A stretch of DNA of 64,000 nucleotides, from contig NZ_JAAEDI010000016.1 in assembly GCF_018129025.1 (NCBI RefSeq), positions 83,718-147,717 of the forward strand, given 5' to 3'. This document shows, piece after piece, positions 9,011-17,655 of the stretch (positions are counted from its first letter, which is position 1; each line of letters begins with the position of its first letter). A program made the position numbers and the translations under genes. The notes beneath the pieces are model-generated. The model saw only the letters and a program-made list of their open reading frames with translations, did not search any database and was not told the origin of the DNA. Source of the DNA: Neoroseomonas terrae. GTDB lineage: Bacteria > Pseudomonadota > Alphaproteobacteria > Acetobacterales > Acetobacteraceae.

Positions 9011-9277
9011 ATGACCGACGACCATGACGACATCGATATCGTCGAGGACGGCGATGCGATGGTCCCGACCGCGGAGGAACTGCGGCGGCTCTCGCCGTTG
9101 GCCTGGGCGCGGTATGGTGTGCAGTCCATAGCCTATGCCCGTCCGGTGGTGGTGAACGGGCAGGCGGCCGTGGCGATCCATGCGGCCGACGGCACCCCGA
9201 TCGGCGCGGCGCCGACCGTGGCGCTGGCGACTGCGGCGATCGTGCAGCATGGGATGGGCGCGGCGCTGGTGCATTGA
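9011..9277 (+). CDS. DUF1150 family protein
   Basis: 88 residues, with an acidic N-terminus (TDDHDDIDIVEDGD) and the conserved LSPLAWARYGVQSIAYARPV core of DUF1150. A strong AGGAGG precedes the ATG. It lies 83 bases after the Hsp20 gene on the same strand; this linkage is seen in many alphaproteobacteria, suggesting shared stress expression. The molecular function is unknown. It ends close to the opposing sulfotransferase gene. Confidence 0.85.
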   Translation: MTDDHDDIDIVEDGDAMVPTAEELRRLSPLAWARYGVQSIAYARPVVVNGQAAVAIHAADGTPIGAAPTVALATAAIVQHGMGAALVH

Positions 9278-9289
9278 CCGGCGCGGCGT

Positions 9290-10126
9290 CTACGCCGCGG
9301 GGTAGCCCAGCCTTTCGGCGACATCGCCGAACTTCTCGCGGAATCGCGCATGCAGGGCGGGTGTGAAGTGTTCCCGCCACTGCTGCGGCTGGCCGCTGCG
9401 GATATGGCTCGTGCGCCGGCGGCCGGAGAACAGGCTCTGCGCGTAGGCGATGGCAAGCGCAGGGCCCAGATGCTCGCCGCGGATGCCGAGCCAGGCGAAG
9501 ACGCGATGGAACTCGAATAGTTCCTCGTCAGTGACCAGATCCTCGAAGCGTGTCAGGCGGAATTCGGGGCGCAGCGATACGAAGCGCTGCATGCGTTCGA
9601 TCGTGCGCCCGCCCATGTTGTCCATCTCGAAGGCGAAGCGAGCTTCGTCGGAAGGCAGCGAGTTCAGCTTCTCCTGATAGGTCATGCCGTCATAGGCGGG
9701 TGAGGGCAGGTGTACCCAGGCGTCGTTCTGCCCCTTCTTGAGCCGGCTGTGATAGAACGCGCCGCTGATGATGACGTCGCGCGGGTCGCGGATGACGACG
9801 GTGCCGCGGAAATTGCCCTCGAGATGGCACGGGTCGAAGCGCGAAAGCGGGTCGAGGAACAGGTCCCACTCGTCGCGCGTCTTCTCGGTGCCGCGCATCC
9901 ACATCCGATAGCCGAGCTCTTTGCAGATCCGCGAGAAGATGCCGATCATCAGCCAGGTGCCGGTCTTGTGGAAGGTGCCCACGACCATCTTGGGGCGTTC
10001 GCCGGAAGCTTCCGGCGCAGGATTCGGCAGGTCTTCGGTCACGGACGGGACTGAGGCGGACGCGTGCACGAAATCATCCTTGGAGGCAGCGGAGTGCCTG
10101 ACATTGGCAGCAGAAAGCCGCGTCAT
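9290..10126 (-). CDS. Sulfotransferase family protein
   Basis: About 278 residues, a PAPS-dependent sulfotransferase fold. The 5'-phosphosulfate loop TFHKTGTW lies at 51-58 and the 3'-phosphate site RDPRDVIIS at 113-121, the two diagnostic motifs. The acceptor is not predictable. No signal peptide or transmembrane helix is seen, so it is probably cytosolic. The start is uncertain: the ATG at 10126 lacks a clear ribosome site and the frame extends upstream to a TTG at 10153. It is divergent from a GT61 glycosyltransferase, which suggests that both act on the same surface glycan. Confidence 0.85.
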   Translation of the reverse strand: MTRLSAANVRHSAASKDDFVHASASVPSVTEDLPNPAPEASGERPKMVVGTFHKTGTWLMIGIFSRICKELGYRMWMRGTEKTRDEWDLFLDPLSRFDPCHLEGNFRGTVVIRDPRDVIISGAFYHSRLKKGQNDAWVHLPSPAYDGMTYQEKLNSLPSDEARFAFEMDNMGGRTIERMQRFVSLRPEFRLTRFEDLVTDEELFEFHRVFAWLGIRGEHLGPALAIAYAQSLFSGRRRTSHIRSGQPQQWREHFTPALHARFREKFGDVAERLGYPAA

Positions 10127-10214
10127 TAGGGTGACTGCCCCTGGCCCGGTCAAGCCCGCGGCGCGCCGCGGGCACGGCGATCATGCGGCGCCGGGTACTG
10201 TTGAAGGAGCCCCT

Positions 10215-11756
10215 ATGGACGAGGCGGCGACAGCGCGTGGGGCCGCGCGCGCATCGGCGCATCCGCCTGCTGCGCGCGGCGCCGGGGTGGCCGAACTGGC
10301 CGCCGAGGCTGCGGCACTCATCGACACCGGCGACCATGCCGCCGCCTGCGCGTTGCTGCTCACCGCAACGGCGCGGCACGCCGCTCCGCCGCTGCTGCGT
10401 CGTCTGGTCGACGCGGCATTCCTGTCCAAGGACGGCGCTGCGCTCCGCCTCGCCGTGCTGCGAACGATCGAAGCGGAATTGCCGGGCCGCGCGCGCGCCG
10501 GCATCGCCTGGCAGTTCATGCGCGGGAACCGGCTGCGCGAGGCCTATGCCGTGCTCACCGCCGATCCCGCGATCCTGCAGGACGTCTCCGCCCGGCGGCA
10601 GGTGATCGCGACATTGAACGGCATCGGCCGCAGCGCCGTGGCGCCCGAGGATCTTCGCTGGGCTTCTCGCGCGCTGGTTCGCCGCATTCTCAACGTGGAT
10701 GAATCGGGCTGGTCGGACAGCCCCTTCCGCTTCGCGCCGGAGGAACCGGTCGTGGCGGCACCACCGCCGCCGCGCATCGGCCTCGACCCGTTGGCGCCGG
10801 CGGACGCGGCGGATGTCGTCAGACGCACGCTGCTGCAAGCGGAACGGCAGCATCAGCGGCTGCGCAACGCGCCCGACGTTCGCGTCTATACGGATGTCTT
10901 CGTGAATCGCGCCGGGCAAATCTGGCGCCGGGACGGGGTCGTGGTGCGCAGTACGGGAATCCCCCTGCTGGAGGATTCCGCGATGGCCGCGTTGGATCGC
11001 GCGCCTGTCGTCAACGAAGGCGTGTTGGCTACGGGCGACACCGGCAACTTCAACCATTGGTTCGCCAACTGGCTGCCCGGCATTGCGTGGCGCTTCGAGC
11101 CGGGCGTGCCGGACCTGCCTATCCTGCTGCGCGACGACGCGCCGAGATTTCAGGCGGCGAGCCTCCGCTTGCTGGGCGGTGCGGACGTGCCGATGGCGCC
11201 GGTCGGCGCGGCGGCTTTCGTGCGACGCCTGCATGTCTGCGACCGGGGTTCGGTGCGGATCGACCCGGGCGGCGCCGGGCGCCGCCTGATGGAGCGCCTG
11301 GCCGCGGCCGGAGATACGCCGGGTGGGCCGCCCACGGCGGATCGGCTGTTCATCTCGCGTCGCGATTCCAGGCGCCGCCGTCCGGACAATGAACCGGAGA
11401 TCGAGGAGGCCTTTGTCCGGCAGGGATTCACGCCGGTGATGTTGTCCTCCCTGGATCTGGTCGACCAGATCCGGCTCGTGCGCCGCGCCTCGGTCATTGC
11501 GGGGTCGCACGGCGCCGGGCTGACGCTGCTGTTCGCTGCCCGGCCCGGCGCCGTCGCTTACGAGCTACTGCCCTTCATGCCCGCCACCCTGCCGGTGCGC
11601 ATCTGTATGGCGCGCATGTCGCGAATGTTCGGCCATCCGCACCGCCTTTGGATCACGCCGTGCGACGAGCGGACCGAGACGTGGTCCGCCGACATCCCGG
11701 CGCTCGAGGCCGACTTGCGCGGCTTTCTCGCGGAAGCCGCGCCGTCAGGGGCCTAG
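10215..11756 (+). CDS. Glycosyltransferase family 61 (DUF563) protein
   Basis: 513 residues. The first 190 residues are helical and alanine-rich, resembling the repeat-like N-terminal parts of other bacterial GT61 proteins. The transferase part (about 235-500) has GNFNHWFANWLP, LFISRRDSRRR, and ASVIAGSHGAGLTLLFA, the conserved block of the DUF563/GT61 family. The donor and acceptor are unknown. AAGGAG lies just before the ATG at 10215; the open frame extends upstream across the divergent sulfotransferase start and is not used. No membrane segment is visible. Confidence 0.88.
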   Translation: MDEAATARGAARASAHPPAARGAGVAELAAEAAALIDTGDHAAACALLLTATARHAAPPLLRRLVDAAFLSKDGAALRLAVLRTIEAELPGRARAGIAWQFMRGNRLREAYAVLTADPAILQDVSARRQVIATLNGIGRSAVAPEDLRWASRALVRRILNVDESGWSDSPFRFAPEEPVVAAPPPPRIGLDPLAPADAADVVRRTLLQAERQHQRLRNAPDVRVYTDVFVNRAGQIWRRDGVVVRSTGIPLLEDSAMAALDRAPVVNEGVLATGDTGNFNHWFANWLPGIAWRFEPGVPDLPILLRDDAPRFQAASLRLLGGADVPMAPVGAAAFVRRLHVCDRGSVRIDPGGAGRRLMERLAAAGDTPGGPPTADRLFISRRDSRRRRPDNEPEIEEAFVRQGFTPVMLSSLDLVDQIRLVRRASVIAGSHGAGLTLLFAARPGAVAYELLPFMPATLPVRICMARMSRMFGHPHRLWITPCDERTETWSADIPALEADLRGFLAEAAPSGA

Positions 11757-11763
11757 CGAGCGG

Positions 11764-12354
11764 TCATACCCCGCCCGGATCGATCCACCCGACATTCCCA
11801 TCCCCGCGCCGGTACACGACGTTGAGCGCGCGGGTGGCCTTGTTGCGGAACATCAGCACCGGCACATGGCCGAGATCCATCCGCATCACCGCCTCGCCCA
11901 CCGTCAGCAGGGCGATCTCGGCGGGGTGCTCGGCGACGATGGCGCCATGGTCGGCACCGTTCGCCATGGGGGCGGCTTCCTCGCCCTCCTCGTCCTCGAT
12001 CGCCTGAAGGACGCGCTCGCGGCCTTCCGGCGCGTCGATGCGGTCGGGCGCGGAGGATCGCGCATGCTCGTTCACTCGGCGGCGATAGCGGCGCAGCCGC
12101 TTGGCGAGATGCTCGGAGGCCACCTCGAAGGCGCGATGAGCGTCAGGGCCCTCGCCCTCGGCGCGCATGGTCAGCCCTCGACCGGCCTTGAGATTGATGT
12201 CGCAGGCGAAAAGCGCGCGCGAGCGATGGAAGGTGACGTTCGCTTCCAGCGCATGGTCGAAATACTTGCGCGTGATGGCATCGAGGCCGTCGCGCACATG
12301 GACCTTCAGCGCCTCGCCGGTTTCGACCTGCTTGCCTGCGACAGTAACGTGCAT
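11764..12354 (-). CDS. hpf: Ribosome hibernation promoting factor, long form
   Basis: 196 residues, the long HPF type that dimerises 70S ribosomes into inactive 100S particles in slow growth. The S30AE/YfiA domain covers about 1-100 and the C-terminal dimerisation domain about 130-190 (VVRMD-like GEAVMRMDL...FRNKATRALNVVYRR...GNVGWIDP). GGAGG stands upstream of the ATG at 12354; the frame upstream of it has no support. It is the last gene of the kpsF-lptC-lptA-lptB-rpoN string, 99 bases after rpoN, a classic rpoN-downstream position. Confidence 0.96.
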   Translation of the reverse strand: MHVTVAGKQVETGEALKVHVRDGLDAITRKYFDHALEANVTFHRSRALFACDINLKAGRGLTMRAEGEGPDAHRAFEVASEHLAKRLRRYRRRVNEHARSSAPDRIDAPEGRERVLQAIEDEEGEEAAPMANGADHGAIVAEHPAEIALLTVGEAVMRMDLGHVPVLMFRNKATRALNVVYRRGDGNVGWIDPGGV

Positions 12355-12453
12355 GGGGCCTTGCCCTCCTTCCTCTAGTGAAGGGGAGGGGCCGCCCCGT
12401 GGCGACCGATCGCCGGCCCACATCCTCAAGCGGGCCGCCCAGGCAAGGTCGGA

Positions 12454-13929
12454 TTAGGCCGGGACGGCCTTCTCCCTTTTGCGCTGCACCGAAGACGGTA
12501 TCCGCAGCGCATCGCGGTATTTGGCCACGGTCCGGCGGGCAATGTCCACGCCTTCCGTACGCAGCCGCTCAACGATCGCGTCATCGGACAGGATATCGGA
12601 CGGCACCTCCGCCTCGACCATCGACTTGATGCGATGCCGGACCGCTTCCGCGCTCACCGCCTCGCCTCCCGCCGTGCCGGCGATGGCGGTGGTGAAGAAG
12701 TATTTGAGCTCGAAGGTGCCGCGCGGGGTGGCGATCGCCTTGTTGGAGGTGACGCGGGACACGGTGCTTTCGTGCATGCCCACTTCGTCGGCCACGTCGC
12801 GCAGGATCAGCGGGCGGAGATGGACGACGCCATGGCGGAAGAAGCCATCCTGGCGACGCACGATCTCGGCCGAGACACGCAGGATGGTGTTGGCCCGCTG
12901 CTCCAGCGATTTCACGAGCCAGGATGCGACCTGGAAGCGCTCGGCGACCCAGGCCTTCTCGTCGCGCGACTTCGCACCGACCACCGCGCGGGCGTGGAAG
13001 CCGCGATTGATCAGCACGCGCGGCAGCGTTTCCGGGTTCAGTTCGATGATCCAGTCATCGGCAGGGCCACGGCGCATCAGCACGTCGGGCACCAGGGTCA
13101 ACGCGGGTGGCGCATCGAAGCGCGCGCCCGGCTTGGGGTCGAGCCGCCGCAACTCGGCGACCATCTCGGCCATGTCCTCGGCATCCACGCCGCAGACGCG
13201 CTGCAAGCCGCGCAGGTCGCGCCGCGCCAGCATGTCGAGATTGTCGAGCATCGCGCCCATCGCCGGATCGAACCGGTTTCGGTCCTGAAGCTGCACCATC
13301 AGGCATTCGCGCAGGTCGGCGCAGAACATCCCGACCGGGTCGAAGCGCTGCATGCGGTGGCGTACCGCCGTGACGGTCGCTTCCTGGCAGCCCAGGGCGG
13401 CCGCGATGACGGCATCCGGCACGTTCAGCCGCCCGGCGGGATCGACGAGGGCCAGCAGATTCGCCGCGATCACGCGGTCCTGGTGGGACGCGAAGGTCAG
13501 CCGGACCTGGTCGCCGATATGCTCGCGCAGCGTCCGGTCGGGCGCGGCCATCGCCTCGATGCCGGAGAGATCGTCGTCGAAATCGGCGCTGCCGCCGCGA
13601 CCGACCGGCGGCGTGCCGCCATCGTAGACGTTGTCCCATTCGGCATCGAGCGGCGCGGCGTTCTCGGCCGGCAGCGCGTCGGAGGAGGCGGCGGCCGCGG
13701 CATCCGGTACGTCGTTCACGACCGGCAGCGGGTCGGTGCTGCGGCCGGCATCCGGGCCGGGTGGCGCGCGCTCATCGCGTTCGAGCAGCGGATTGCGCTC
13801 CAGCTCCTCCTCGACGAAGGCGGTGACCTCGAGGTTGGAGGATTGCAGCAGCTTGATCGCCTGACGCAGCTGCGGCGTCATCACGAGCTGCTGCGAATGG
13901 CGAAGGTCGAGCCGAGGGCCGAGCGACAT
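12454..13929 (-). CDS. rpoN: RNA polymerase sigma-54 factor
   Basis: 491 residues. It directs RNA polymerase to -24/-12 promoters that need enhancer-binding activators. Region I, rich in Gln and Leu (LDLRHSQQLVMTPQLRQAIKLLQ), is at the N-terminus; an acidic region II covers about 50-110; the core-binding and DNA-binding domains follow; and the RpoN box ARRTVAKYRD is at 464-473. A GTG immediately precedes the ATG, and I use the ATG at 13929. It lies 72 bases downstream of lptB, the usual alphaproteobacterial order, so it is probably co-transcribed with the LPS transport genes. Confidence 0.97.
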   Translation of the reverse strand: MSLGPRLDLRHSQQLVMTPQLRQAIKLLQSSNLEVTAFVEEELERNPLLERDERAPPGPDAGRSTDPLPVVNDVPDAAAAASSDALPAENAAPLDAEWDNVYDGGTPPVGRGGSADFDDDLSGIEAMAAPDRTLREHIGDQVRLTFASHQDRVIAANLLALVDPAGRLNVPDAVIAAALGCQEATVTAVRHRMQRFDPVGMFCADLRECLMVQLQDRNRFDPAMGAMLDNLDMLARRDLRGLQRVCGVDAEDMAEMVAELRRLDPKPGARFDAPPALTLVPDVLMRRGPADDWIIELNPETLPRVLINRGFHARAVVGAKSRDEKAWVAERFQVASWLVKSLEQRANTILRVSAEIVRRQDGFFRHGVVHLRPLILRDVADEVGMHESTVSRVTSNKAIATPRGTFELKYFFTTAIAGTAGGEAVSAEAVRHRIKSMVEAEVPSDILSDDAIVERLRTEGVDIARRTVAKYRDALRIPSSVQRKREKAVPA

Positions 13930-14001
13930 CACGCCGCACCCATCGCCGGGCGCCGCCCTGCCTCAACAGTCGGTGTGGCGGCTGCGCGCATCGCTGCCAG
14001 A

Positions 14002-14760
14002 CTAGAGGCTGAACCTTTCGCCGAGGTAGACGCGGCGCACGCCCTCATGCGCGACGATGTCGCGCGGGCTGCCTTCCATCAGCACCTGGCCGTCATGGAG
14101 GATGTAGGCGCGGTCGATGATCTCCAGCGTCTCACGCACATTGTGGTCGGTGATCAGCACGCCGATGCCGCGATCCTTGAGATGCTTCACGAGGTCGCGG
14201 ATCTCACCGACCGCGATCGGGTCGATACCCGCCAGCGGTTCGTCGAGCAGGATGTAGGAGGGGTGCGTCGCGAGTGCGCGGGCGATCTCGCAGCGCCGGC
14301 GCTCGCCGCCCGACAGTGCCAGCGCAGGGGCGCGGCGAAGATGCGAGATGCCGAACTCCGCCAGCAGCGCGTCAAGCATCTGTTCGCGCCGGTTGCGCAC
14401 CGGCTCCACGACTTCGAGCGCCGCACGGATGTTGTCCTCGACATTCAGGCCGCGGAAGATCGACGCTTCCTGCGGCAGGTAGCCGAGGCCGAGGCGCGCA
14501 CGCCGATACATCGGCAGCGACGTGACGTCGTGGCCGTCCATCACCACCTGGCCTTCGTCGGGCTGGACGAGGCCGGTGATCATGTAGAAGGTCGTCGTCT
14601 TGCCGGCGCCGTTCGGGCCGAGCAGACCGACCGCCTCGCCGCGCTTCACCGAGATCGAGACGTTCCGTACCACCGGGCGCTTCTTGTAGCGCTTGCCGAG
14701 GCCACGGGCGATGAGACCGCCGCCGGACTTGCCGTCCACCACGCGCAGGCTCTCGCTCAT
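14002..14760 (-). CDS. lptB: LPS export ABC transporter ATP-binding protein
   Basis: 252 residues. The cytoplasmic ATPase of the LptB2FG complex that extracts lipopolysaccharide from the inner membrane. Walker A GPNGAGKTT is at 48-56, the signature LSGGE at 149-153, Walker B ILLDEP at 170-175 and the H-loop His at about 206. The first 15 residues are a family-atypical short extension. Its ATG overlaps the lptA stop by four bases (ATGA), so translation is coupled. lptF and lptG are not in the window. Confidence 0.97.
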   Translation of the reverse strand: MSESLRVVDGKSGGGLIARGLGKRYKKRPVVRNVSISVKRGEAVGLLGPNGAGKTTTFYMITGLVQPDEGQVVMDGHDVTSLPMYRRARLGLGYLPQEASIFRGLNVEDNIRAALEVVEPVRNRREQMLDALLAEFGISHLRRAPALALSGGERRRCEIARALATHPSYILLDEPLAGIDPIAVGEIRDLVKHLKDRGIGVLITDHNVRETLEIIDRAYILHDGQVLMEGSPRDIVAHEGVRRVYLGERFSL

Positions 14761-15719
14761 CGTGCCGGCTCCTGCGACGGTTGGGCGGGCTGTTGCGGGC
14801 CGCCGGGCACGGTCTGCCCCTGCTGCGGCACCACCAGCCCCTGGACCCGCGCGCCGGGCGCGGAGACCAGCCGGGCGACGCCCGTCTTCATGTTCACGAT
14901 GGCTTCCTGACCGGTCAGCGTGTTGTCCCCCCGGGTGATGCGGACGTCGCCGAGCAGACGCGCGAGGCCGGAATTCGGGTTGTAGACGCCGCGATCCCCG
15001 CGGACGACTTCCTCGGCAGTGCGGATGTCGACATTGCCATAGGCCTCGACCCGCTCGATCGAGGAGGGTTGCTCGCCGGGCGGCTGGCCCGGGCGGGTGG
15101 CAGCCTGCTGGCCACGCGGCGGCGTGGCGCCGGGCTGCGCGGTGGCGCCGGGCTGCGCATTCTCGGCGAAATAGGCGACGAGCGTGTCGGCGCGGACGCG
15201 GCGGCCGTCATTCGTCACGACCACGGCGTTGCCGCGCGCCACCGCCATGCGCCGCTGCGCCCAGTATTCGATGCTGTCGCGCGCCGTCAGCGTGTTGTCC
15301 GGCGTGATGAGGCGGAGATTGCCGCCCGTCATCACCATCACCGCCTGATCCATGTCGTAGACGGCGCGGTCGCCCTCGGCACGGTCGGTCGCCGAGGTGA
15401 CGACGACGTTGCCGTCGGCTTCCAGGCGCCAGATCTCACCGCCGCCGGCCGGGCCCTCGGCGGCCGGCCGCGCGGGTGCCTGGGTGGTGCCGCCGCGCGG
15501 GCGGTAGCGAGCGATCAGCCGGTCAGCGTCGACCGTGACGCCGGCGCGCACCGCGCGCGCTTCGCCGCGGGCGACCACCACCTGTTCCTGCTGGCGCCAT
15601 TCGATGCCGTCATTGGCGGTGACCTCGACCGGCCCGCCCTGCGTCATGTCGAGACCCTGCGCGGCGGCCGCCGTCGCGAGCAGCGCGGCGGCAAGGCCGG
15701 TGACGATTCTGCGCTTCAT
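14757..15719 (-). CDS. lptA: LPS transport periplasmic protein LptA
   Basis: 320 residues, longer than the roughly 180-residue enterobacterial LptA. A signal peptide is seen at 1-20 (KRRIVTGLAAALLATAAAA). Two OstA/LptA beta-jellyroll segments follow (about 30-190 and 225-290), separated by a low-complexity Gln/Pro/Gly-rich linker around 190-220, and the C-terminal 30 residues are again Pro/Gln rich. It should form the periplasmic bridge carrying LPS between LptC and LptD. The start overlaps the lptC stop by four bases, and its own stop overlaps lptB. The duplication-like length may be a lineage feature. Confidence 0.88.
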   Translation of the reverse strand: MKRRIVTGLAAALLATAAAAQGLDMTQGGPVEVTANDGIEWRQQEQVVVARGEARAVRAGVTVDADRLIARYRPRGGTTQAPARPAAEGPAGGGEIWRLEADGNVVVTSATDRAEGDRAVYDMDQAVMVMTGGNLRLITPDNTLTARDSIEYWAQRRMAVARGNAVVVTNDGRRVRADTLVAYFAENAQPGATAQPGATPPRGQQAATRPGQPPGEQPSSIERVEAYGNVDIRTAEEVVRGDRGVYNPNSGLARLLGDVRITRGDNTLTGQEAIVNMKTGVARLVSAPGARVQGLVVPQQGQTVPGGPQQPAQPSQEPAR

Positions 15720-16420
15720 TGCCCGCCCTCCAGCATCGCGCGGGCGCGGCCGGTGAAGACCACCACCTGTCCGCGCTCGGTCAGGCGGAAGCCCTCGCTG
15801 ACCAATGTTCCGAACGGCCCCTGCGCGGCGACTGGCTGGTCTCCCGATGCGGAGCCTTCCTGGAGCTGCACCTGCGCCGCGGCCGTGACCAGCATGTTCC
15901 CCCCATCCTGCCACAGCGTGACCTCGCCCCAGAGGTCGAGCAGGTGCCGGCCCTTGTCGAAGCGCCCCTGTTCGGATTCCAGCAACACCCAGCTTCCATC
16001 CGTCAGCAGCACGTCGGCGCGCGGACGGTCGAGATCGACGATGTCCGGGTTCTCGGTCTGCGTCGCCACGGTGGCGGTGACGGTAAAGGGACGGCTTTCC
16101 TCATCCAGCCCCTGGTAGCGCGGCGAGACCAGGCGCACCGCCTCGGGTGCCGCCTGGATCACCCGACGGAAGGAGACGCGGGCGCGGTCCTCCATGCGGT
16201 CCAGTTCCGGCCAGACGGCGATGGCCGCCAGAAGGCCGACGCCGGCGATCGGCAGCAGCCATTTCGCGACCTGCACGGCAAAGCGGCGGCGCGCGATCTG
16301 TCCCGCCGACGGCGACCAGCGCCGCCGCGAGGGTGGCAGCATGTGGCGCGAGGCGGCAGCGCTACGCTCGGCGCGCAGCGGCACTGCCGGCGCCGGGCGT
16401 GGCTCGTCGCGTCCGCTCAT
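15716..16420 (-). CDS. lptC: LPS export system protein LptC
   Basis: 234 residues. An N-terminal cytoplasmic stretch of about 50 residues, rich in Arg and Pro, is followed by one transmembrane helix (about 52-71, VAKWLLPIAGVGLLAAIAVW) and a periplasmic beta-jellyroll. This is the layout of LptC, which hands LPS from LptBFG to LptA. Its position between kpsF and lptA with four-base overlaps on both sides supports the call more than sequence identity does, since LptC diverges fast. Confidence 0.87.
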   Translation of the reverse strand: MSGRDEPRPAPAVPLRAERSAAASRHMLPPSRRRWSPSAGQIARRRFAVQVAKWLLPIAGVGLLAAIAVWPELDRMEDRARVSFRRVIQAAPEAVRLVSPRYQGLDEESRPFTVTATVATQTENPDIVDLDRPRADVLLTDGSWVLLESEQGRFDKGRHLLDLWGEVTLWQDGGNMLVTAAAQVQLQEGSASGDQPVAAQGPFGTLVSEGFRLTERGQVVVFTGRARAMLEGGQ

Positions 16421-17397
16421 GCAACGCCCGCGCGCAGCAGGTCGTGGATGTGCAGGATGCCGACCGGGCGGCGCGCGGCATCCACGACGAACAGCGCGGT
16501 GATCGAGCGCGCGTTCATCTCGTGCAGCGCCTCGGCGGCCAGGGCGTCCGGGGCGATGCTACGCGGGTTGGGGTTCATCACCGCGCCGGCCGTACGGGCG
16601 AGCAGACTGGCCGCGCCGCCATCGAGCGCGCGACGCAGATCGCCGTCGGTGACGATGCCTGCGAGCGCGCCGTCCGGCCCGACCACGCCGAGGCAGCCGA
16701 AGCGCCGCGCGGTCATCGCGACGATGGCGGCGTCCATCGTCATCTCGGGCGGGGCGAGGGGCAGTTCCTGCGGGCCATGCATCAGGTCCCGCACGCGGGA
16801 AAGCTTCGCGCCGAGCTTGCCGCCCGGGTGGAAGACGCGGAAATCCGCCGCCGTGAAGCCGCGTCGCGTCAGCAATGCCACCGCGATCGCGTCGCCGAGC
16901 GCGAGTTGCATGGTCGTGGAAGTGGTCGGCGCGAGGCCCATCGGGCAGGCCTCGGGCGCCGCCGGCAGCACCAGGGCGACGTCGGCGGCGCGGGCCAGGG
17001 CGCTGCCGTCGCGGCCGGTGATGCCGACCAGCGGCAGGCCGAAGCGCTTGGCATGACCGATCAGGTCCGCGAGTTCCGAGGTCTCGCCGGAATTGGACAG
17101 GGCCAGCACCGCATCGCCCGCGACGATCATGCCGAGGTCGCCGTGGGAGGCCTCGCCGGGATGGACGAACAGCGCCGGCGTGCCGGTCGACGCCAGCGTC
17201 GCGGCGATCTTACGGCCGACATGGCCCGACTTGCCCATGCCCGAGACGACGACCCGCCCGGTGGTGCCGGCCAGCAGCGAGACGGCGCGCGCGAAGCCGT
17301 CGTCGAGGCTCGCGGCCAGCGCCGTCAGGGCTTCGGATTCGAGCGCCAGGACCTGGCGCGCGGTGTCGAGATCAGGATGAGGGATCGGGGCGTTCAC
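16417..17397 (-). CDS. kdsD: D-arabinose 5-phosphate isomerase (KpsF/GutQ family)
   Basis: 326 residues. It interconverts ribulose 5-phosphate and arabinose 5-phosphate, the precursor of Kdo for LPS. The SIS sugar-isomerase domain (about 45-180) has VVVSGMGKSGHVG and LSNSGETSEL; two CBS domains follow (about 205-326). A GTG at 17397 gives the normal N-terminus. Longer upstream frames run into the gap before the RNase D gene. It is the first gene of the overlapped lptC-lptA-lptB-rpoN-hpf series, tying Kdo supply to LPS export. Confidence 0.94.
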   Translation of the reverse strand: MNAPIPHPDLDTARQVLALESEALTALAASLDDGFARAVSLLAGTTGRVVVSGMGKSGHVGRKIAATLASTGTPALFVHPGEASHGDLGMIVAGDAVLALSNSGETSELADLIGHAKRFGLPLVGITGRDGSALARAADVALVLPAAPEACPMGLAPTTSTTMQLALGDAIAVALLTRRGFTAADFRVFHPGGKLGAKLSRVRDLMHGPQELPLAPPEMTMDAAIVAMTARRFGCLGVVGPDGALAGIVTDGDLRRALDGGAASLLARTAGAVMNPNPRSIAPDALAAEALHEMNARSITALFVVDAARRPVGILHIHDLLRAGVA

Positions 17398-17451
17398 GCC
17401 ATCTGTATGGTGCGGCGGCGGGCGGGGGTCAACAAATGTGCGCTGACGAGA

Positions 17452-17467
17452 ATCAAGAACCGTGCCA
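17452..17467 (-). promoter_or_regulatory. Sigma-54-like promoter element (weak -12)
   Basis: On the minus strand TGGCACGGTTCTTGAT begins with a perfect -24 element (TGGCAC) and has the right spacing to TTGAT, but the -12 GC is GA. It lies about 55 bases before the kdsD start, at the head of the operon that contains rpoN. Confidence 0.3.
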
Positions 17468-17655
17468 ACTGCGGCAATAGAATGGCAGAACCCCATTTCC
17501 TCCCGGCTCCGAGGGCCTCGGGAAGCGTCCCTGAAGACGCGTTTCCGTGTCGGGCGGGGGTGGGATGCGCGCCGAGACGGGTCGCGCGCGCTTCCTCGTC
17601 GATTGCGGCATGGTCCAGGGGCCGAAGCCGCTGCCGGACCGTCCAAACGGACCTG

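Noticed and set aside
12634..14910. 758-codon plus-strand frame over rpoN and lptB
   Set aside because: It is the mirror of two certain genes and matches nothing.
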